Source: Ctena decussata
Lineage: Eukaryota > Mollusca > Bivalvia > Lucinida > Lucinidae
Direction of reading: 5' to 3'
Assembly: GCA_963989385.1 (NCBI GenBank)
Contig: OZ022513.1
Location: forward strand, 18,955,928 to 19,019,927
Length of the DNA stretch: 64,000 nucleotides
Shown here: positions 32,781 through 43,517 of the stretch, one piece after another
Position numbering within the stretch: the first letter of the stretch is position 1
Layout: each line of letters opens with the position of its first letter
Made by a program: the position numbers and the translations under genes
Notes under the pieces: generated by a model
What the model was told of the DNA's origin: nothing
The model's database searches: none
Seen by the model: only the letters and a program-made list of their open reading frames with translations

Positions 32781-33345
32781 AAAGCAACATAGTACTGTAC
32801 CAGCAGATATTAATAAACTAGACCAGTCCGTTACAATCAAAGAATCAAAATCCGGATTTTATACACTGAACAAAATTTCTAAATTTTTAACTGGTCACCG
32901 TTTTCTTAGAATTTAGCCTACTACAAATATAGAATGTAATAAATCCGAATAATGAAATATGAGTTCACCTATATCGACATTTTTCTTAGTAGTCCAATTA
33001 CTTACGTATTTACATTTTTGTTTTATCTTTTCCAAAAATGTTATGTTTATACAGTTTAGTGCAAACATGGAACTCATTGAATCTAAAACAAAGGGATATC
33101 ATCCAAAATTTTCCATTTCAAAAGTGCTAGGACTGACATGCATTTCATGAAAACTTGATAATAGTAAAGCATTAAGCATTTCTGAACTGTTTTATTGACA
33201 TGGTTGATCCAGATAATATGACCGTTTCTACACTCATTTCTGGCTTAATGGCCATTGCCGAAACATAGTATGGCTTCCAGTTTCACTGACTTTTCTATCA
33301 GATACATAGGAATAGCGGGTGTATCTTAATTGACAATTCCAATTT
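32780..33345. repeat. Duplicated block 1, uninterrupted copy
   Basis: This block matches two separated segments to the right. The part up to about 33000 ('gatattaataaactagacca', 'atccggattttatac', 'aacaaaatttc', 'ttcttagtagt') matches 47825-48000. The part from about 33005 ('cttacgtattta', 'ttatgtttatacagttt', 'cattgaatctaaaacaaag', 'atggccattgccgaaaca', 'atcagatacatagga') matches 52516-53095. It therefore preserves the empty sites of the two insertions in the other copy, at 48004-52511 and 52798-53035. Confidence 0.8.
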
Positions 33346-33459
33346 CATCGGAATATAGACAAATTAATATGCTTTGAAGGATTTTCTCAAAGGTTTGAAA
33401 TTAGTGTATACAGCTTGGTACATAAGCATAAAACAACTGCGAGTGCTCATGTTGTTGAG

Positions 33460-33656
33460 GGCACATGACGTCGGACTAACGTCGATGCGACATGATGACG
33501 TCCTTTGGACGTCAGTATGACGTCATTTTAACGTTATTGGGCTGCTGGGCTGAATCTACAATATTAGGTCCAGCAGGCATATAACGTCGTACGGACGTCG
33601 ATGCAATTTCATTACGTCGCATCTACGTTAGTACGACGTCATTAAACGTCATGCGC
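33460..33656. mobile_element. ACGTC-rich palindromic MITE
   Basis: GCACATGACGTCGGACTAAC at the left is roughly mirrored by ACGTCATTAAACGTCATGCG at the right. About a dozen ACGT-containing words (ACGTC, GACGT, AACGTT) are packed into about 200 bp. The centre contains GGGCTGCTGGGCTGAATC and AGGTCCAGCAGG. No coding sequence. The very high CpG content is unusual for this AT-rich window. Confidence 0.65.
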
Positions 33657-33659
33657 CTC

Positions 33660-34035
33660 TTGGGGGTTGTTTTTCTAAAATCTCTTCCTGCATATACTTG
33701 TACGTCCTGTATATGTTGATACGAATTCCCCCCCGGAAATATGGCTAGAGGAAGGACGGCTAAATAGTGGATTGTCCGGACCTCATAGAGCCACATTTCC
33801 CCCATAGTCCTTTACCCCCCCCCCCCCCCCCCCCCACCCCCACCGGGAAATTGGCTATTAATGAATTTGACATGGCTACTGGTATTTTGAGGAACGGAAC
33901 GGAATGGAACAGAGGCATTTTACGGAATTGATCGCGTAAGAAATGTATCAGTACTTCAAGGGAGGTAATAAACGAGATTAATAAAAACAAATCAATATGC
34001 AAATTTAGCAACCATATTTTTATAATAATCAATAA
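33660..34035. other. Non-coding stretch with poly-C tract
   Basis: A run of about 28 C (33807-33834) is followed by CACCCCCACCGGG. A short tandem pentamer-like run 'ggaacggaacggaatggaac' occurs at 33891-33910. Frames through the poly-C encode only polyglycine. No gene is seen. Confidence 0.6.
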
Positions 34036-34039
34036 TTAC

Positions 34040-34345
34040 TAATGTAAAGAACGAAGAGAATGTGATTTTGTTTCAGCCACTTGGGGAAGGTCGTTAGGAG
34101 AATTGAACTGAACTGAACTGAGTGTGATTTTTTCCAATCGCAGGTATTTATATACGTACACATGCGCATGCAAGCTTACAGGAAGATGTACGAACGGATG
34201 CTTTAGAGTCATGTTTGATATAGTAGGGAGTTTATTAAATTGAAAATCATAATCGGACGTGCGTCCCAATGGGAGTCGATCCCACGACTCCTACATGAAA
34301 GGCGAACACTAGTCCAGGCACTTCGCTGCACGCACGCACAGATGA
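34040..34345 (-). mobile_element. tRNA-derived SINE
   Basis: The minus strand from about 34345 reads a tRNA-like head with A-box region AGTGCCTGGACTAGTGTTCG, then CGCCTTTCATGTAGGAG and a B box GGGATCGACTCCC at about 34271-34283. The anticodon arm and acceptor do not fold into an intact tRNA. The body runs towards 34040 with GAACTGAACTGAACTGAG-like simple repeats near 34103-34120. Confidence 0.6.
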
Positions 34346-34369
34346 ACGCTTGTATAAACACAATATTAT

Positions 34370-34450
34370 ACAGAACAGAACAGAACAGAACAGAACTTTA
34401 TTTTGTATAAATATCTCAGGCCACAAATTGATGCACACAACCGCGTACAC
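34370..34450 (-). mobile_element. LINE 3'-terminal tail
   Basis: (CAGAA)n at 34372-34395 next to CTTTATTTTGTATAAATATC is, on the minus strand, an AATAAAG...(TTCTG)n terminus. Related ends occur at 17159-17187 and 18285-18320. It looks like the 3' end of a severely truncated CR1/L2-like LINE. Confidence 0.45.
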
Positions 34451-35019
34451 TCATATCCTTTTGTGGCTAACATGAAAAAGCAAAATGCCTACCTGTTTTC
34501 ACCAAAACAAAAGGCAGACTAGTTGACACATGCATGCGGTTCTTGCATCTGTTATCCATCAATATTGTCACGGAAAACTGGCATGTCGAGCTGTGTCTGA
34601 TGCGAAATGCTATATTTTCTCTGTTCAAAAAGTTGAAATAGAATAAAAATATACATGTATTATGATTACAGATACTTACCCAATAGCGGCCCAACAATAC
34701 ATGCAAGTTTTCATTCAGCGACAGTTTTGTTTTTCTTTGATTTGGACAACATATAATGGCATGAAGTTCACGATCTCATAACTCGCATCATGAAAAGTTG
34801 ATACCAGCGAAATAAAAATGTAAAACTATTACATATAACTTATGTGTGGGATGCTCGGTGATAAAACGGCTCGAACGATATTCAAACCAGGCTCATATGC
34901 AGTCTGCGGCATTAAATGATTAATTCTATTTTCTTGCCAGTTCGAACCTACGAAAATACAATGATTTTTATATGCAACCACTAACCTATTATGTTCTAGG
35001 GTTTTTTTTATCCCATATC

Positions 35020-35890
35020 CTTGCAAGGTTTTTGAACAACTTCTTTCCATCTGATCCTGTTTCTAGCTGCTCTAACTGTGCTGGTAATGTCCAGCCCCGT
35101 CCATTCTTTAATATTGTCTTCCCATGTCTTCTTTTGTTTGCGACTTCGTTTTTCCTTTCACTGTGCCCTGAAGGATCTCTTTGCTAAGCCAGAAGCCAAT
35201 GAGATGTGGCCAAAACCATCTAAGTGTCTGCTGCTTGACTATAATTAAGAGTTCACCATGTTATCCAATGGTTTCTTGGATCTTTCTATGATACAGGATC
35301 TTCAGGAACCTTCGGTAGCACCTCACCTCAAAAGCAAGCGTTTATTTTTCTAATTTAAAGAGTAACTACACTTTAGGAACTGACTGCATCAGATCCCAAA
35401 CCCTATCCCCAACATCAAAGGGAAAGATTGACAAAGACATCCCAACAAACAATAAATAACAAGTGATAAGCCGAGTCAGCAGCTCTTTCCCAAATAGGTG
35501 GCAACTCAGCTATCTTTACCAAACTAAATAATCTAGAAGGGTTACAACAGACTAAGCAAATTATACGAAAAACCCTGCAGCCAAGAGCCAAGTTTTATAG
35601 GCAAAAAGTTCGTATGACAAGGAAATGCATCACTTTCACCTTTGACCCTGAAGAACTGTTTATCTTTCCAAATCTTCTTCAGCTTTGTAACGGTTGCAGT
35701 GACCTATACAATCTATGAGAGAACCTCAGGTCTGGAGCTCATCTAAGACAGCTGCTGCAAGGCTTTGAAATTTTCCACAGTTTCAATCGTCTGTCCGTTT
35801 ATCTTGAGCTCCCTTTGGCTGCTACTGAGGATGTCTGTCATCAGTTTTATCTTTTCAGTCCTTATCTCCACTTATGAGTGCCAAATTAAT
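35020..35890 (-). pseudogene. RTE-like LINE reverse transcriptase C-terminal relic
   Basis: Broken minus-strand peptides match the C-terminal part of a common marine-invertebrate endonuclease/RT family: EIRTEKIKLMTDILSS and INGQTIETVENFKAL (35890-35740), then a piece with KLKKIWKDKQFF, then LAFEVRCYRRFLKILYHRKI and LRWFWPHLIG, and finally TWEDNIKEWTGLDITSTVRA (about 35130-35070). The order is that of an RTE/RTE-X-type protein after the catalytic motif. Multiple stops and frameshifts, plus an R1 repeat inserted at 35357-35572, show it is long dead. Confidence 0.78.
35357..35572. repeat. Dispersed repeat family R1, copy c (inserted in LINE relic)
   Basis: About 215 bp closely match 63146-63363 ('agagtaactacactt(t/c)aggaactgactg(c/a)atcagatccc', 'aaagggaaagattgacaaagacatcc', 'aagtgataagccgagt', 'caagcaaattatacgaaaaa'). 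The LINE relic continues on both sides, so this is an insertion. Its close similarity to copy f contrasts with the diverged copies a and b. Confidence 0.75.
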
Positions 35891-36099
35891 GCATTTTAGT
35901 ACTGTGATTTGCAAGTCATACGAAGGCTGCCGTGAGTTCTGGGAGAATGTAGACTGTTCAAAGACAGTTTATATAAATTGCTACGTAAATCAATCAATAA
36001 CAGTCATTAGAATTAATCGTATTGTTTCATTGTGTCAAGTTTTGTACATTACACAAACTTAGTTTTACTGTATTTTTTTCCTCTCCTTTTTTTATTTTT

Positions 36100-36386
36100 T
36101 TAGTTTTTATTTTTTGTTTGTTTTGTTTTGGTGCTTTACGTCCACGGTAAACAGCCATTGACGTGTCGTGACGGTCTGTTATAACCTTATCACACTATTC
36201 CTAGGCAGGCTTAGACCTCCTAAGCGGTTAACCAGTACTAAGTGCACATACTTTCGGCAGTAACTGACAACTGCTTTTCTTGAATCAGCGGAAAAAGAAA
36301 CAAAAATATGTAACCGGACCGGGTATCGAATCCACGATCTCTGACTTACAAGTCAGGCGCCCTACCGACTACGCTACGCGGCCCGG
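36100..36386 (-). mobile_element. tRNA-derived SINE with A-rich tail
   Basis: From 36386 downward the minus strand reads GCCGGGCCGCGTAGCGTAGTCGG (A box), GGCGCCTGACTTGTAAGTCAGAG (anticodon-like arm containing TTGTAA), and GTGGATTCGATACCCGGTCCGG (B box GGATTCGATACCC). The head is close to a complete cloverleaf, but its anticodon loop is 6 nt if the stem is fully paired, so I call it a SINE head and not a tRNA gene. The body follows, ending in AACAAAACAAACAAAAAATA, an A-rich 3' tail, near 36105-36125. Confidence 0.78.
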
Positions 36387-36529
36387 CTACTGTAAATTGA
36401 CCTTAAAAGGTATATCAAACTGAGAAAATCCCCAGATTTACAGTCAAATCTATCATAATCAGCACCATATTCTGTTTCTGATTAAGTTGGAAATGTCCAA
36501 TAGGCAGGTGATGCTTACTGCTCGCGAGC

Positions 36530-37300
36530 GCCTAGTCACACGTAGAGGGAAATGCAATGATCAGAAACGGACACATTATTGTCTCAGCCGGCCCTAAACA
36601 CCAAACGGGAAAGAAAAACTGTATGCAAAAATGACGGCACAAAAAGCTAAGAAAGAAAAGCAAAACGTCAAAAGGTCATTTCATTCTGGGCTGAGGGCCG
36701 TGAGGCTTTTCTAATTAATGCAAGTCAAATATTGATAGAAAGCTAACAACATCAATAATACGGCACCATGGAACTTGGTCAGAATGTACGTAATCACAAT
36801 AAAAAGTTAACAGAAAGGACCAGGGTATGTCATAATCACAGACCGCAGACAACCCACGACAGAAAGTACTTTTGCAATTGCATAGCACAAACATTATGAG
36901 CAATTTGTAGATCACCGTTCATCTCATTTACTTTATAACTCTTTTATTGTAACATTGTATATTCAACTTATTAAAGCTCAGTGACGATATCACAGATACT
37001 AGTGCAACCTTTGTATGTAAATACCATTCAATGACATTGGTTTGCAAAGTTTTATCTATCAGAGATACATTTTACACTGTATACTACGAAATGGTTTTAT
37101 GCAAAAATTGCTCTTTCACAGTCACTATTATAATATGCAATTCAAAAAGTTGGAAACAATGCAAAATAGCAATAATAATGATCATGAACATCATTTATAA
37201 AAATTTTATTAATATCGAGATGCTCATTGGGACAGATGATCTGAAAATACTGTGTCTTTAAGCACGAATGATTTATATCACTCCAAAAGCGAGTAAACTG
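36530..37300. repeat. Duplicated block 2, left copy
   Basis: It begins with R1-type sequence (36540-36720). Then 36900-37290 matches 61400-61990: 'tagatcaccgttcatctca', 'gatatcacagatact', 'tctatcagagatacattt(t)acactgt', 'atgcaaaaattgctctttcacagtcac', 'gggacagatgatctgaaaat', 'gtctttaagcacgaatg'. In the right copy this block is the 3' flank of FReD gene B. Here no FReD last exon follows, so the exon was lost or never included. Confidence 0.72.
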
Positions 37301-38270
37301 ATAATCAACTGATGGTAATGTGCCTAATCCGTGGGGAATGTAGAATATTCAGTTTCTGGTGCCAGAAGGAATGTATGGAAATTAAATTTGTCATTTCTTG
37401 TAGAATGATGCATATTTTTATCAAACTACACCATGTGTGTCACAGATGTGATTTTCGGTGTTTTAGTGGAATCACCGGAGGTGACCCTTTAACGGCAGTT
37501 TCACGGCAGTCGTGCGATCAGTCATATTAATCTATTATCTCCCTTCATTTGACCTATGACCGCGCGAACTGTCAAAATGAATCTTGGTTTGAATTTGTCC
37601 AATCGATGTGTATTAGTTAATTTTAAATGACGTATGCATGTCACAGTGTGATTGATTGGTGTATTTAATCTTTGGCATGCATTTTAACACGCACGATGCA
37701 TATACACCGTTCTTTCTGAAGTCCTGGGCAGTTTCGGTCATGATGGTTTTTGAGATTTCTCGTCTCTAAACATTCACATTTTTGTCATCTTATTTCAACT
37801 TGACTTTCATTATCAAGTTCTAGATTGACATGTAGCCAGTTCCATATCTTTCATCCTGAATTAGTATTCTCATAAATCTTATAAAATGCAAACATCCTTT
37901 GTTCTTATGAACATACTTTGAGTTTGATGATTTCGTCAACTTGATTGTGTTTTCTCTGCACCTGTTCTGCTGTTCATTGCTTTCCAAAGCTATTTCTGCA
38001 GATGATGTCATTTTCCTTCATCAAAGTGGCATAATTATCAGAAACTGTATTCTCTTTGTACGTGCAGTATATGTGTGTGTTTGCCTGCTATGATGAACCT
38101 CAATATATGTAGGCCTTTAGTTTTTAATGCTTCGCACAAAGTGTTGGTACATTTTGTGCGAGACGTTAATATAACCATTATGTTATGCTTGTATATCGTG
38201 GAATATAATCGTTTGAGCAGGCCTACATAGATTGTGTTGCCATGTAGTTTTAATCCTCATTCTCATTGTC
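37300..38270. other. Nothing recognised
   Basis: Sequence between duplicated block 2 and the Ngaro-like element. I searched both strands for a degraded FReD terminal exon and found none. No convincing ORF or repeat. Confidence 0.4.
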
Positions 38271-38489
38271 GACTAATTTTAAGGCCATTAAAATGATTAA
38301 TTATTTGACCGGGATTTTTGACATTTGTAGGTTCGTCCCGTTTATTTAACCAGTTCTAATGCAGAATCTATTTACAAATTTTCTGATTGGTTAAAATTTA
38401 TTAGCTCACTATTAAAGAATTTTTCGCGCTTTTACGTCTTACAGTTGAATCTCATCGACAGTTGTGTTCAGTGGCTACGAAGAATATTT
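38271..38489 (+). repeat. Split direct repeat A1
   Basis: It starts GACTAATTTTAAGGCC and ends GTGGCTACGAAGAATATTT. It is the same length as A2 (43299-43517), with differences only at 'tttatttaacc/tttatttcacc' and 'cactattaaag/cactataaaag'. It forms the left terminus of the element. Confidence 0.92.
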
Positions 38490-38830
38490 ACACAGTTGAA
38501 TCTCATCGACAGTTGTGTTCAGTGGCTACGAAGAATAATTTTTTGAAGAAGATTTTTCTTAGCAGGATCGTCGTTGAATTATTTGAACATTACAGTGTTT
38601 TGTCGTGATGTTCACAGGGAGTATTTGGTTCTAACTGTAGCCATTGTTGTCTTTGGTTCCTCCCAGACTGTTTCGCTAATTCTGCATATTTACACAATTT
38701 ATCTTCCATTATGAAGGGTGTTTAATAAAGCACAGGCTAGATAAACTATATACTGTCTTCCTCGGGAATGACTCTTGATGAGAAATAGACTCATTCTTCA
38801 GAATAATTTTCAAACTGAGCTGTAGTCCAT

Positions 38831-40230
38831 TTGAATCTAGTTATGGCACCCAAAGGAGCTAGGCCTAAGACAAGCTCAATGTCACTAAGAAATACTAGAG
38901 ATGTTAGTTATAAAAGGTTGAATGAGGGTTATGGTCTGTTTGAGCCGTCTGATCTTGAAGATAACCTGTTGACAGTAGGAGCCCCCTCTGGTGCCTCTCC
39001 AGTTCAGATCCCGGAAATAGTTGTCACGGACGCTACCCCGCACTCAGAGAAACCTAAATTTATACCAGAATCTCGTCAGTCATAAATTGAGAAATTAAAG
39101 GCTGAAATTGCACAGTTAAAGACTCAGGAAGAACAGCTGAGATTGAGAAATGAAGAAGACGAACTTAGGCGTGAGTTGCAAGAAAGGCGGAAGCAAGTCT
39201 CCACTTTGAGAGGTAAAATCCCTCAGCCTGCGTTGATTTCTAAAAATAGAACTGCACAAACTGAAAGTAGATTGAGTGAAAACTTAGATATTGACAAATT
39301 AAGAAAGAGAAAACGTTTCAGAAGTTTGGTAGGCAAAGAAATGAAAGAATGTGGTTTAATTGACTCAGAAGATAGCTGTGCTGCAGATGTCTCTGACATA
39401 GAAACTTTAGATACCTTTGTACATGCTGAGTCAGAATCTGAGGCTTGCTCTTAAAATATTGATAATGGTAAATTGAAAGGAAAAGATAAAATTAGAGCCA
39501 AAACCGCAGCTTCTGTTTCTCAGTATTCCTATTCTGATACAAGCTCTGATTCAGAAGTATTTTATAAAAAAAAGATGGTAAAAAGAAAATTAAATCTGGT
39601 ATACATGCCAAGTCCTCCGATTCTGTGCGCAATCGACAGCGATATACTCAAGCTCATTTACGTTTTGAATTTGCAGGGTCAGATCTCTCCTTTGCTTCCT
39701 TAGATTTAAATTTATTTGTAGCTGGAGAGCTTGAAATCATTAGCGATTGTCGCACTGAAAAAGTGGAAAGAGTAGGCAGGTTGAATTTGTTAAAGAAACT
39801 TAATGTACCTTAGCACGTCTTATGAGTTGCAAACGTTGAAGTCCTATTATAAAGGTGTGTTAAGGGAAATTGAAATGGGTCTTAAGACTTGGAAAGATGA
39901 TTTTGAGTATGTGGAATCAGCTGTCTTATCAAAGTCTATTCCAAAAACTAAACCCTCTTCACATTCTTCCAATCAGTCAAGTCAGTCGAAAAAGGTTAAC
40001 TCCTAGTTTGGTAGTAAAAAAATAAATGATAAGACATCTGAGAGCGAAGAAAAAGTTTGGGTTTGTGCCTTATATCAACGAAATAAATGTGCACATAAAT
40101 CTGCCCACACTTTGGTTGTCAAAGGTAAGTTGCGTTATGCACAGCACATCTGTGCTTCTTGTTGGCAGAAAGATCACAAAAAACTTGAACATCCTGAGAG
40201 TTCCTCTGCTTGTCCGCATTCATCTTTGTG
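38831..40230 (+). pseudogene. Ngaro-like gag (ORF1), disrupted
   Basis: The frame opens near MAPKGARPKTSSMSLRNTRD. After an in-frame TAA at 39083 it continues with a charged coiled coil (IEKLKAEIAQLKTQEEQLRL and a further RRELQERRKQ stretch). A second TAA lies at about 39452. Frameshifts near 39600 and 39800 then lead through LRFEFAGSDLSFASLDLN and ELEIISDC to LKSYYKGVLREIEMGLKTW. Last comes a Cys/His segment (VWVCALYQRNKCAHKSAH, ICASCWQKDHKKLEHPE) at about 40060-40225 that looks like a zinc-binding nucleic-acid domain. The order fits the gag-like protein of DIRS-type elements, which packages element RNA. At least two stops and two frame changes make it nonfunctional. Confidence 0.75.
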
Positions 40231-40242
40231 ACAAACTGAATT

Positions 40243-41394
40243 TTGTACAGAAATATTCTAAAATCCCTTAGCAGACATTTTTTGCCAGAATTTTGTAAAA
40301 GAAATTTTCAGAAAAGAGAAACCTTTTCTTCAGATGCAAACAGTGTACTGAATGGCAAAAATCATCAGTCAGGAGATATCATGAAACATGTTTGTTCACA
40401 TTCAAAAACTTGCAAAATATGTTCTGCAGTTAATAATTTATCTCCAGATATCATTCAAAATAGAATTAGAATTCATGAAATGGTAAAAAATTCAGGAAAA
40501 TTTAATTTTGAAGGTTGCAGAATTAAAGTTAATTCTAAAATTAATACAGATTTCATGAGATCAAATTTATTAGATTATAAAGACAAAATTGTTTGTGATC
40601 TTTTAGAGTTTGGCTTTCCTTTAAATTTTAGAGGTGATGCAAACGACATTCCTGTACATTCAGAACTTTGGAAATGTAAGAATCACAAAGGGGCTTCAGA
40701 TTACCCAGATGAAATCATTAAATATTTACAGAAGGAAAGTCAACACTTAGCTATTTTGGGTCCTTTAAAGACTAATCCTTTCTCTGGAAAATTAATTATC
40801 TCCCCTTTGAACTCAGTTCCAAAGAAAGATCCGTCAGACAGAAGAGTGATTTTAGATTTAAGTTTTCCGAAAACTAAGGCAGTGAATGATCACATTGATA
40901 AATATGAATATTTGGGATATAATACAGATTTAGTTTTCCCCAAAGTAGATGATTTTGTAGAATTGATTAAAAGTAAGGGGAAAGGTTGCTTACTATTTAA
41001 AAAAGATCTTAAAAGAGCCTACAGACAGATAAGTATTTGTCCTTCTAATTACAATTTGGTGTCTTATGTTTGGGGAAAGCACATTTTCTGTGACACTGTT
41101 TTAACAATGGGACTCAGAAACGCGGCTTCAATCTGCCAAAGAGTGACTACTGCTGTAGTTTTCATTATGTTTAAAATTGGCCTTATGATTTTAAACTATT
41201 TAGATGACTTAGCAGGAGCTGAGACAAAGAAAAATGCATTTTTTGCATACAACTGTTTAGGATCTATTTTACAAAAATGTGGTCTTGAAGAAGCTCCAGA
41301 AAAAGCCTGCGAACCTACAGAGATTATGGTATTTTTAGGTGTTTTATTTAACACAAAAACGATGAAATGGAAGTCACTGAAGAGCGCCTATTAG
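40243..41394 (+). pseudogene. Ngaro-like reverse transcriptase
   Basis: The frame runs about 383 codons. RT motifs in order: NPFSGKLIISPLNSVPKKD (about residues 185-203), RRVILDLSFPKTKAVNDHID, CLLFKKDLKRAYRQISIC (first catalytic Asp), TMGLRNAASICQRVT, and ILNYLDDLAGAE with the YLDD box at about residues 319-322, followed by VFLGVLFNTKTM. The LxxDLKRAYxQ and GLRxAxxxCQ motifs are typical of DIRS-order RTs and unlike LINE or gypsy. The protein then shifts frame: a missing base in an A run at about 41365 separates it from the RNase H part. The first 80 residues lack recognised motifs. Confidence 0.9.
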
Positions 41395-42143
41395 AAATAC
41401 GATCTTTACTTGAAGCCTGGTTAGGTTATACTTCTGCTTCGGTTAAACACATACAATCATTGTTAGGAAAATTAAATTTTGTTGCAGCTTGTGTAAAACC
41501 GAGTAGAATTTTCATTTCAAGGTTATTGCAGTGGTTAAGATCAGTTAATAAGTCATGTGCTTCTAAACATAGGATTCCAGATTATGTCAGAAAGGACTTA
41601 CTGTGGTGGCATAAATTTTTGCCAATTTACAATGGCGTTTCCATGATGTCTTATGAACAATGGTCTTCGCCAGATAAAATCTTTTCTTCTGACAGCTGTT
41701 TGGAGGGTTGTGGAGGTTTTTGGCAGGGCGCTTATTTTCATACAATTTTTCCAGAAGATGTTTTGCGCCAAGGTCTCCATATTACAGCTTTGGAGGTTTT
41801 ATCAATAGTAGTCTGTTTGAGATTGTGGGGACAATTTTTTAAGGGTCTCAGAATCTTAGTATATTGTGATAATATGGCTGCTTGTCAGATCATAAACACA
41901 GGGAAGTCAAGGTGTCAGATTTTACAAGATTTCTTAAGAGAAATTTGCTTTCTTGCAGCCAGATTTGAATTTGAAATACGAGCTGTTCATTTAGATTCCT
42001 CGTCCAATCGTATTTCAGATCATCTTTCCAGGTGGCATCAAGGCCCAGAACATGAACTATCTTTTTTGGAGCTGACTAGAGAATTTAGGCTTCAGGCATA
42101 TTCAGTTGATGACAGTCAATTTAAACTTCTTCATGACTGGTAA
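41367..42143 (+). pseudogene. Ngaro-like RNase H domain
   Basis: Shifted by one frame from the RT, this frame starts in the RT connection region (MEVTEERLLEIRSLLEAWL, VKHIQSLLGKLNFVAACV, KDLLWWHKFLPIYNGVS). It then gives RNase H motifs: IFSSDSCLEGCGGFW (Asp), HITALEVLSIVVCLRLWG (Glu), ILVYCDNMAACQIINTG (Asp), and HLDSSSNRISDHLSRWH (final Asp region). All catalytic acidic positions are visible. It overlaps the RT frame by 28 bp only because of the indel; the two would normally form one polyprotein. Confidence 0.9.
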
Positions 42144-42480
42144 TTTTCTTTTCAGAGAATGATCTACGCAGGTTGAGAGAAGATTTAAAGATCTCTAATA
42201 AAGCTGCTTACGCTTCTTGTTCAAGACGAAATCTTAAAATACAGTGGGAGTCCTTTCTGCTATTTTGTTTTTACTTTAAATTGACTCATATACCTGTTAA
42301 AACTGAAACTTTACAACTGTATGCACAGTTCTTGAGCCGAACCTTCAAAAGCACACAATCTATTAAAAATTATTTAAATGGAATAAAAACAATGCATTTA
42401 TTGCTGGGAATTACAGTTGAGCACATTAATAAATCGCATAATTGTGTCCAGTATTTTGCCAAGACCAGTGGATCATGAAG
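42144..42480 (+). pseudogene. Tyrosine recombinase, N-terminal domain only
   Basis: This peptide begins near LRREDLKISNKAAY-like sequence at 42165 and includes SRRNLKIQWESFLLFCFYF, TETLQLYAQFLSRTFKST, then SIKNYLNGIKTMHLLLGI. It is the SAM-like core-binding domain that precedes the catalytic domain in DIRS-order tyrosine recombinases, which insert the circular cDNA. The catalytic R...HxxR...Y part is absent: after about 42480 the sequence switches to something else. An internal deletion is the simplest explanation. Confidence 0.72.
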
Positions 42481-42698
42481 AAACTGACTTTATGATAAAG
42501 AAAGTTAATCATTGGTTGAAAACAAGGATGAGTGAGGATTTAGGCTTTAAATTTATTTGTTCATATAAAGCCGTTGTTAAATTTGGTACTTATAGAAGAT
42601 ACTTGTACGCTAAATTAGATAAGGGACTTCATCTGAATCTGGAAGGTGCGAATAAACTGAGACATTTCTTTTTGATGGTCATTTCTACATTTAAATGA
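42480..42698 (+). pseudogene. Possible SGNH-hydrolase C-terminal fragment
   Basis: A short frame ends with YRRYLYAKLDKGLHLNLEGA and NKLRHFFLMV. The (D)GLHLNxxGxxKL pattern is the C-terminal block V of SGNH/GDSL hydrolases, where the His is catalytic. Some Ngaro elements encode such a hydrolase. Here the preceding Asp position reads Lys, so the catalytic D-x-x-H pair is not intact. It directly follows the recombinase N-terminus, consistent with a deletion that removed the recombinase catalytic domain and most of the hydrolase. Moderate to low certainty. Confidence 0.4.
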
Positions 42699-43067
42699 TT
42701 ATTTATGTAAACTATGTAAATTGTTTCAGATTTATAGAGGTTCAGGTACATTTGGGCATAAATGAGTAGGCTTGCAGTAAGTAGTTTCTTTCGCCATACA
42801 TACATATACTAGCAAGGTACTCCTGCTGCTTCAGGTAAGACTTATATATTGTTTTACCTTTTGCTGTTTGAGTTGCGGCCCATTTCTTTATGCCTTTTGC
42901 TAACTTATTTCTTTTCTTTTGTTTGCCTATTTTTGTTCCTTAAGTTAGAACTTGTTTCTTTAGTTTCCTTGGTTTTTGATTTTCTTCCCTAATATTTATA
43001 TATTATTTATTTATTTATTTATTTATTTTATTTACTTTTCTTTCTCTTCATTTTGGCCGTTGGTTTG

Positions 43068-43298
43068 GCGGTATTTTAAATATTAATGATCAAGTCATTA
43101 ATTATTTCATGTACATAAATAGCCACTGAACGTTAGTATATATGTATTTGATTTTGTTTACAAATACATGTACCATTTAATAGTATATTATTATATATAC
43201 CTTAGATGAGATATTATCTAATTAAATTATTTATTACATAGCTCTCCTTTGTAATTAAATCTTCCTAACTGAATAAGAGAAAATAAGGACGAATAATT
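43068..43298 (+). repeat. Split direct repeat B1
   Basis: It starts GCGGTATTTTAAATATTAAT and ends AGGACGAATAATT. It matches B2 (44113-44343) at equal length with about three substitutions, and abuts A2 with no spacer. Confidence 0.92.
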
Positions 43299-43517
43299 GA
43301 CTAATTTTAAGGCCATTAAAATGATTAATTATTTGACCGGGATTTTTGACATTTGTAGGTTCGTCCCGTTTATTTCACCAGTTCTAATGCAGAATCTATT
43401 TACAAATTTTCTGATTGGTTAAAATTTATTAGCTCACTATAAAAGAATTTTTCGCGCTTTTACGTCTTACAGTTGAATCTCATCGACAGTTGTGTTCAGT
43501 GGCTACGAAGAATATTT
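43299..43517 (+). repeat. Split direct repeat A2
   Basis: Direct copy of the left terminus A1, immediately after B1. The B1-A2 junction (GAATAATT|GACTAATT) is the expected copy of the joined ends of a circular intermediate. Confidence 0.92.

Noticed and set aside
32631..32840. Possible third signal-peptide exon (SLLISAGTVLCCFSCFIAVI)
   Set aside because: It is hydrophobic enough, but no good splice donor follows and the paralogous copy near 47830 is not conserved as coding.
34250..34345. Apparent tRNA on the minus strand
   Set aside because: A and B boxes are present but the acceptor and anticodon arms do not pair; a SINE head is the better reading.
36310..36386. Apparent tRNA gene on the minus strand (A box, anticodon-like arm, B box)
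   Set aside because: The anticodon loop is the wrong length when the stem is fully paired, and the head is followed by a SINE body and an A-rich tail, so I call it a SINE.
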